Shown: in pieces, positions 60,571 through 64,000 of the stretch
How positions within the stretch are numbered: position 1 is the stretch's first letter
Layout: every line of letters begins with the position of its first letter
Assembly: GCA_030685235.1 (NCBI GenBank)
Contig: MU839143.1
Span: 124,001-188,000, forward strand
Direction of reading: 5' to 3'
DNA length: 64,000 nucleotides
DNA from: Copromyces sp. CBS 386.78
Lineage: Eukaryota; Ascomycota; Sordariomycetes; Sordariales; Sordariaceae
Translations under genes and position numbers: made by a program
The notes under the pieces: generated by a model
What the model saw: only the letters and a program-made list of their open reading frames with translations
Databases searched by the model: none
What the model was told of the DNA's origin: nothing

Positions 60571-60884
60571 GATTTGCAGGTGATGCGTGGTCAGGAAGGA
60601 TGGTGGAGAGGTTGAAGAGCGGCACTTGTGTTTTGGTTGCGAAGATAATACCCCAGTGGGTTGCCTTGAGTGACAAGTGAAGGGGAAAAAAATAGATAAA
60701 CGGCCGGCAACGAAGGACCGGAGTGGCAAGAGACCTGTTAAGGTTGTGGTGTTTGTGGTTGTGTGGGAGGCGAGTGTTGAGTGAATGTGCTCCAGTTGGC
60801 CGGGTGGCCAGTAAAAAAAGAGATGGGATGGAAGGAACGGCAAAAAATATTTAGAAAGCAAGAGAAGGGTGAAGTGAAGGACAG

Positions 60885-60906
60885 ACACACACACACACAC
60901 ACACAC
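60885..60906. repeat. (AC)n microsatellite
   Basis: Eleven AC units in the putative promoter of the duplicated-domain gene. Confidence 0.9.
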
Positions 60907-62576
60907 TGGTAAATGGAGCAAAGTGGATGCAGCCGGCGCAAAAGTCACGCCAAAGTCGGTAACAGATAGTGTAGGTATAAGTGAAACTCGAGGCAAGGGA
61001 TGAAACTTGATGAAGGGTCGTTTATTACCTTGTTGCAAAGGGGAAGAAGTGGCAATCGATCGTCCTCTTCTCGACAAGCTGAGCCACCAACAACTACAAA
61101 CCAACACAACACGAAGCACAGAATGGTACTACCTCTGGAGCCAGAGATACCTAACCGGGACGCCAGGGCCCAATCAGCTAGAGTGTTGGTGAGAATGTAG
61201 CCAAGGTTGCCAAAAGACCCAGGTTACTTGTTGGCTTTGACAAGCTGAACTGAGGTTATGTTTTGTCAAAGCTGGAAGAGCTAACCAAAGAGCCTGGGAT
61301 CGTTTGACAGGTTCAACCTGGTGGTGCAGACTTCTTGTAGTGAAGCGCAGTTGTGGACTTTTGAGGAAGGGTTAAGCGGTTCTAGCGGTGTCGCGTGTTC
61401 TCGAACGGTGTTGTTTGTCAGTACCCGATCGAGTTGAGGGAGGAAGGTAGGGTGTAGAGCAACTCGAAGAGTACGCAAAAGCTGTGTGGAGATTGGAGAG
61501 AGAAGACAGTATCTCGGTGGTTGCTTAGTAACGCGCCGTTCAGATAGTAATGACTTGGGATTCAGCGAGAGAACGAGTTAATGGATGCAGAGAGTATGAG
61601 TTGTCTTAAAGATGATGATTGGCGAAGAGTTGGCGGTGGGGAAGAAGAGTTAAAAGCCGAAAGGTCACAGAGGCGGAAAAGAAAAATGGAAGAGAGAATG
61701 CAAAGGTTGGGAAAAGTGAACCGTGTCTTTGAAGTTGTTAACGTATTGGGGACCTGCGCCGGGAATCCGGGTCTTGGACTAACAGCTGCCCCTCTGAGCC
61801 GGAGCACTGTTACCTACCTATACTGACCCCCCGTTATAGGTGCCCGCTCTTGCCTGTCGTCGGTTTCCAAGTCGAAAGCATCAACCGATCAACAAAGAAC
61901 AAACCACAGTTGAACTGCTTCGAGAGACCGGATCACGAATCCCATCTCCCGAGGCAAGATGGTCGTTTGGTTTCAAGTTGAGAGCCTCACGAAACTCAAT
62001 TCCAACATCAAACTACCAAAAGACCTTCATAGCTGATAAGAACATGAAGCAGAAAGACTTTTCGAAAAAACGACGGGGATGATGTGGGTAATCTTTTCGA
62101 CTCTCTTGTTTTAATTGACGACAGCTGTGTTCAGCCAATCAGAAGTCGGCGGAGAAGGAGCGTGAGGAGTTAGTCCCATCACCGCCGTTATTTGATCAAG
62201 TACCCGACCGACATTCATCAGCATGACGGACGGACGGCAGCCCCGTAGGTGCTGCTGCATCGTCGTGCAATGGGGCTGATTTGTGTTTCCCGGATCTTTA
62301 AAGAGCGTGTCGTATCGGATTCGTGCCATTTATTATCGATATGCCTCGGTATGTTATTAACTTGATGCCCCCCTCGGAATCATCACAACGCTGGATGGCT
62401 ACTTAGACAAATGTCGAGACACAACTACATACACCGACAGCATAAAGGTTTTGTTTCGCTCCGGCAAAAGACGCAATCTCCGCCCGCGTGTTCAATGGGT
62501 CTCTTGGCTGCTTTGCTGATCTCCAAAGGGGGTTACACGTAACGAGTTCCATTTTCTTCCTCTAGGTAACATGTCG

Positions 62577-62661
62577 GTCAGTCAGTCAGTCAGTCAGATC
62601 TTAAATGGAAGTGGACTTGATACCCCAGCCCAAGGTATAGACAACAACAACAACAACAACC
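62577..62661. repeat. (GTCA)n and (CAA)n microsatellites
   Basis: Five GTCA units (62,577-62,597) and, 44 bp later, seven CAA units (62,641-62,661). Confidence 0.85.
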
Positions 62662-63952
62662 AAGCGAGACTGAGCAAGCCATCCACAAAGAAGGCTTCAT
62701 TCAGGCAGGATAGGCAGTTACTGTTTCGAAGTCTCGCGTACATCTGGCCACCATACTGGTGCCTTCTCTCGATAGAATCCGACTTGTCCATCTCTTTCGC
62801 TCCAGTGGGCTCTTGTTTCTGAAACCACTCACATCAGCGTAGCGCAGGATTCGCTAATCACGTTTTCTTAAAAAAAAAATCATCATCGAGTTAGACATGT
62901 GATTGGTCGTCGAGTCGTTGTGTGCCCCATTGCGAATCCTTCACGAGCACGACTTTCAGGATACACTCAGCTCAATATCAGTTCTAGTGAATGAAATGTT
63001 CGGATGGCGCTCAATTTGTTAGTGCGCCTTAGGTCTAGTATCTGCACGCTATCGCTCGGCGCCTACCTACACAGAGCAACTCTCGATCCGTACTTTCGCT
63101 TCTGTTCTCCAGCATCTCAACGTACCAAGCATCACCACGATGACACTAAACTAAACATATCACCCACTCGGAGTTTTTGTTGAGTCGTCAAGGGTACCTG
63201 AAAGCGAGAAACAGTAACTCTTCGCGGACTTCGGCCGATATCCATGCCACGTACCTTCTTCTTTGACACAACTGAAGCAAGTGACATCTGCCTAAGCCAC
63301 GCTTTGTACGTACTACATATGACTCAACAAGGGACAGGTTACCTATGGGCCGTCATGGAGACACAAAGTGATAGATGCCCAACTTGAGCTGAACTTGGAA
63401 GACGATTTCGGTCTTGGATGAGCTTGTTGATAGGTAGAAGTAAGTAGGAAAAATCTAATCGAACATACCTAACCTCAACGCGTATGATACACTACATCAA
63501 AAGGCATATATTCCAAGAGAAAGACGGCCGCGTACCCGAACGTTGGTGGTGGTTACCCGTGTGTCTCTACCTTCCCATGGAGCCGTCTCATGCTCGGCTT
63601 AGAGCTTGCCGAAAGACACGCCACATGCACACAAGGAAAGTCATCTAAAGGTATGTAAATATGTACCCATCATTTATTGTGGAACGCCTATTCTAAAATA
63701 TAATAAACAAAAATGAAAAAAGAAAATCGATCGTGGTATCTTCTCATGACAAAACATGACTGACGGCTGCTTATCCTTATCATGCAATGCATCATCTCTC
63801 TAAAAACTCCGGCTCAACCCAACCCATGCCCCGAATTCTTTGGAACCCTTAGAAACCCCCAAAAAAGTTAGACAACACAACACCTTCGTCGCTGTGGTAT
63901 ATGTAGATGTAGATTCATCAAGATTTCTCCCTTCCTCGCTCTTGAAAAGCAT

Positions 63953-64000
63953 TTAGTGGTCCCTCTCGGCAACGTAATCCGCAGAGTAATTCTCCGTCTT
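63953..64000 (-). CDS. 3' end of a gene cut by the window edge
   Basis: On the minus strand the last 48 bases read KTENYSADYVAERDH followed by TAA at 63,955-63,953. Composition and codon use look coding and the following bases look like a 3' UTR. Too short to identify; the frame is a judgement. Confidence 0.35.
   Translation of the reverse strand, partial: KTENYSADYVAERDH

Larger units (their letters stand above)
60571..63952. other. long intergenic region, no gene seen
   Basis: 3.4 kb without a supportable gene. Contains the promoter and 5' leader of the duplicated-domain gene (likely from about 60,571 to 61,800) and microsatellites: (AC)n at 60,885-60,906, (GTCA)n at 62,577-62,597 and (CAA)n at 62,641-62,661. 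The open frame continuing upstream of the gene's ATG (to 61,119) is untranslated leader by composition. 62,900-63,950 has no open frame of note and may be the 3' UTR of the gene at the right edge. Confidence 0.45.

Overview
This window looks like nuclear DNA of a filamentous ascomycete, most likely Sordariomycetes and probably Sordariales. The genes have short introns (about 50-130 bp) with GTRNGT donors, CTRAC branch points and YAG acceptors. Coding DNA has balanced GC. Two AT-rich blocks (about 1-4,480 and 40,560-44,720) are almost free of CpA/TpG and full of TpA, the signature of repeat-induced point mutation (RIP). The species cannot be fixed from sequence alone.

Layout. 1-4,480 is a RIP-destroyed repeat with one still readable decayed frame and an inverted array of a roughly 23-bp motif. 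A 335-bp MITE-like element (4,503-4,837) follows, too short to be a normal RIP target. Then come an HSF1-type heat-shock factor (minus) whose frame continues for 144 codons past an amber stop, the spliceosomal cyclophilin CWC27 (minus), V-ATPase subunit B (plus, six exons), a secreted aldose 1-epimerase (plus), a conserved protein of unknown function (minus), the ribosome-biogenesis factor NOP15/NIFK (plus), the golgin RUD3 (plus), an unknown membrane protein (minus), GET1 (minus) divergent from a PTAR1-like prenyltransferase-alpha-repeat protein (plus), and a probably GPI-anchored aspartic protease (plus).

A repeat island follows: a 920-bp TIR element with TA flanks, and 54 bp further on a 3,455-bp element with 49-bp TIRs and a perfect 8-bp target-site duplication (hAT-like), RIP-mutated inside. 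To its right lie an AVT/SLC38-type amino-acid transporter (plus), a PPIL3-type cyclophilin (minus), an arrestin-fold protein (plus), an intron-containing tRNA-Leu (minus), tRNA-splicing endonuclease subunit SEN54 (plus), a large unknown protein with an internal duplication (minus), and the last codons of a gene running off the right edge (minus).

The genes are mostly single-copy housekeeping functions: pre-mRNA and tRNA splicing, ribosome assembly, vacuolar acidification and transport, Golgi and ER membrane targeting. No secondary-metabolite cluster, CRISPR array or operon is seen. The least explained items are the heat-shock factor extension, the two DNA-transposon relics with intact ends, a frame-preserving intron in RUD3, and the two unknown conserved proteins. 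Exon structures were deduced by eye from splice signals and reading-frame continuity.
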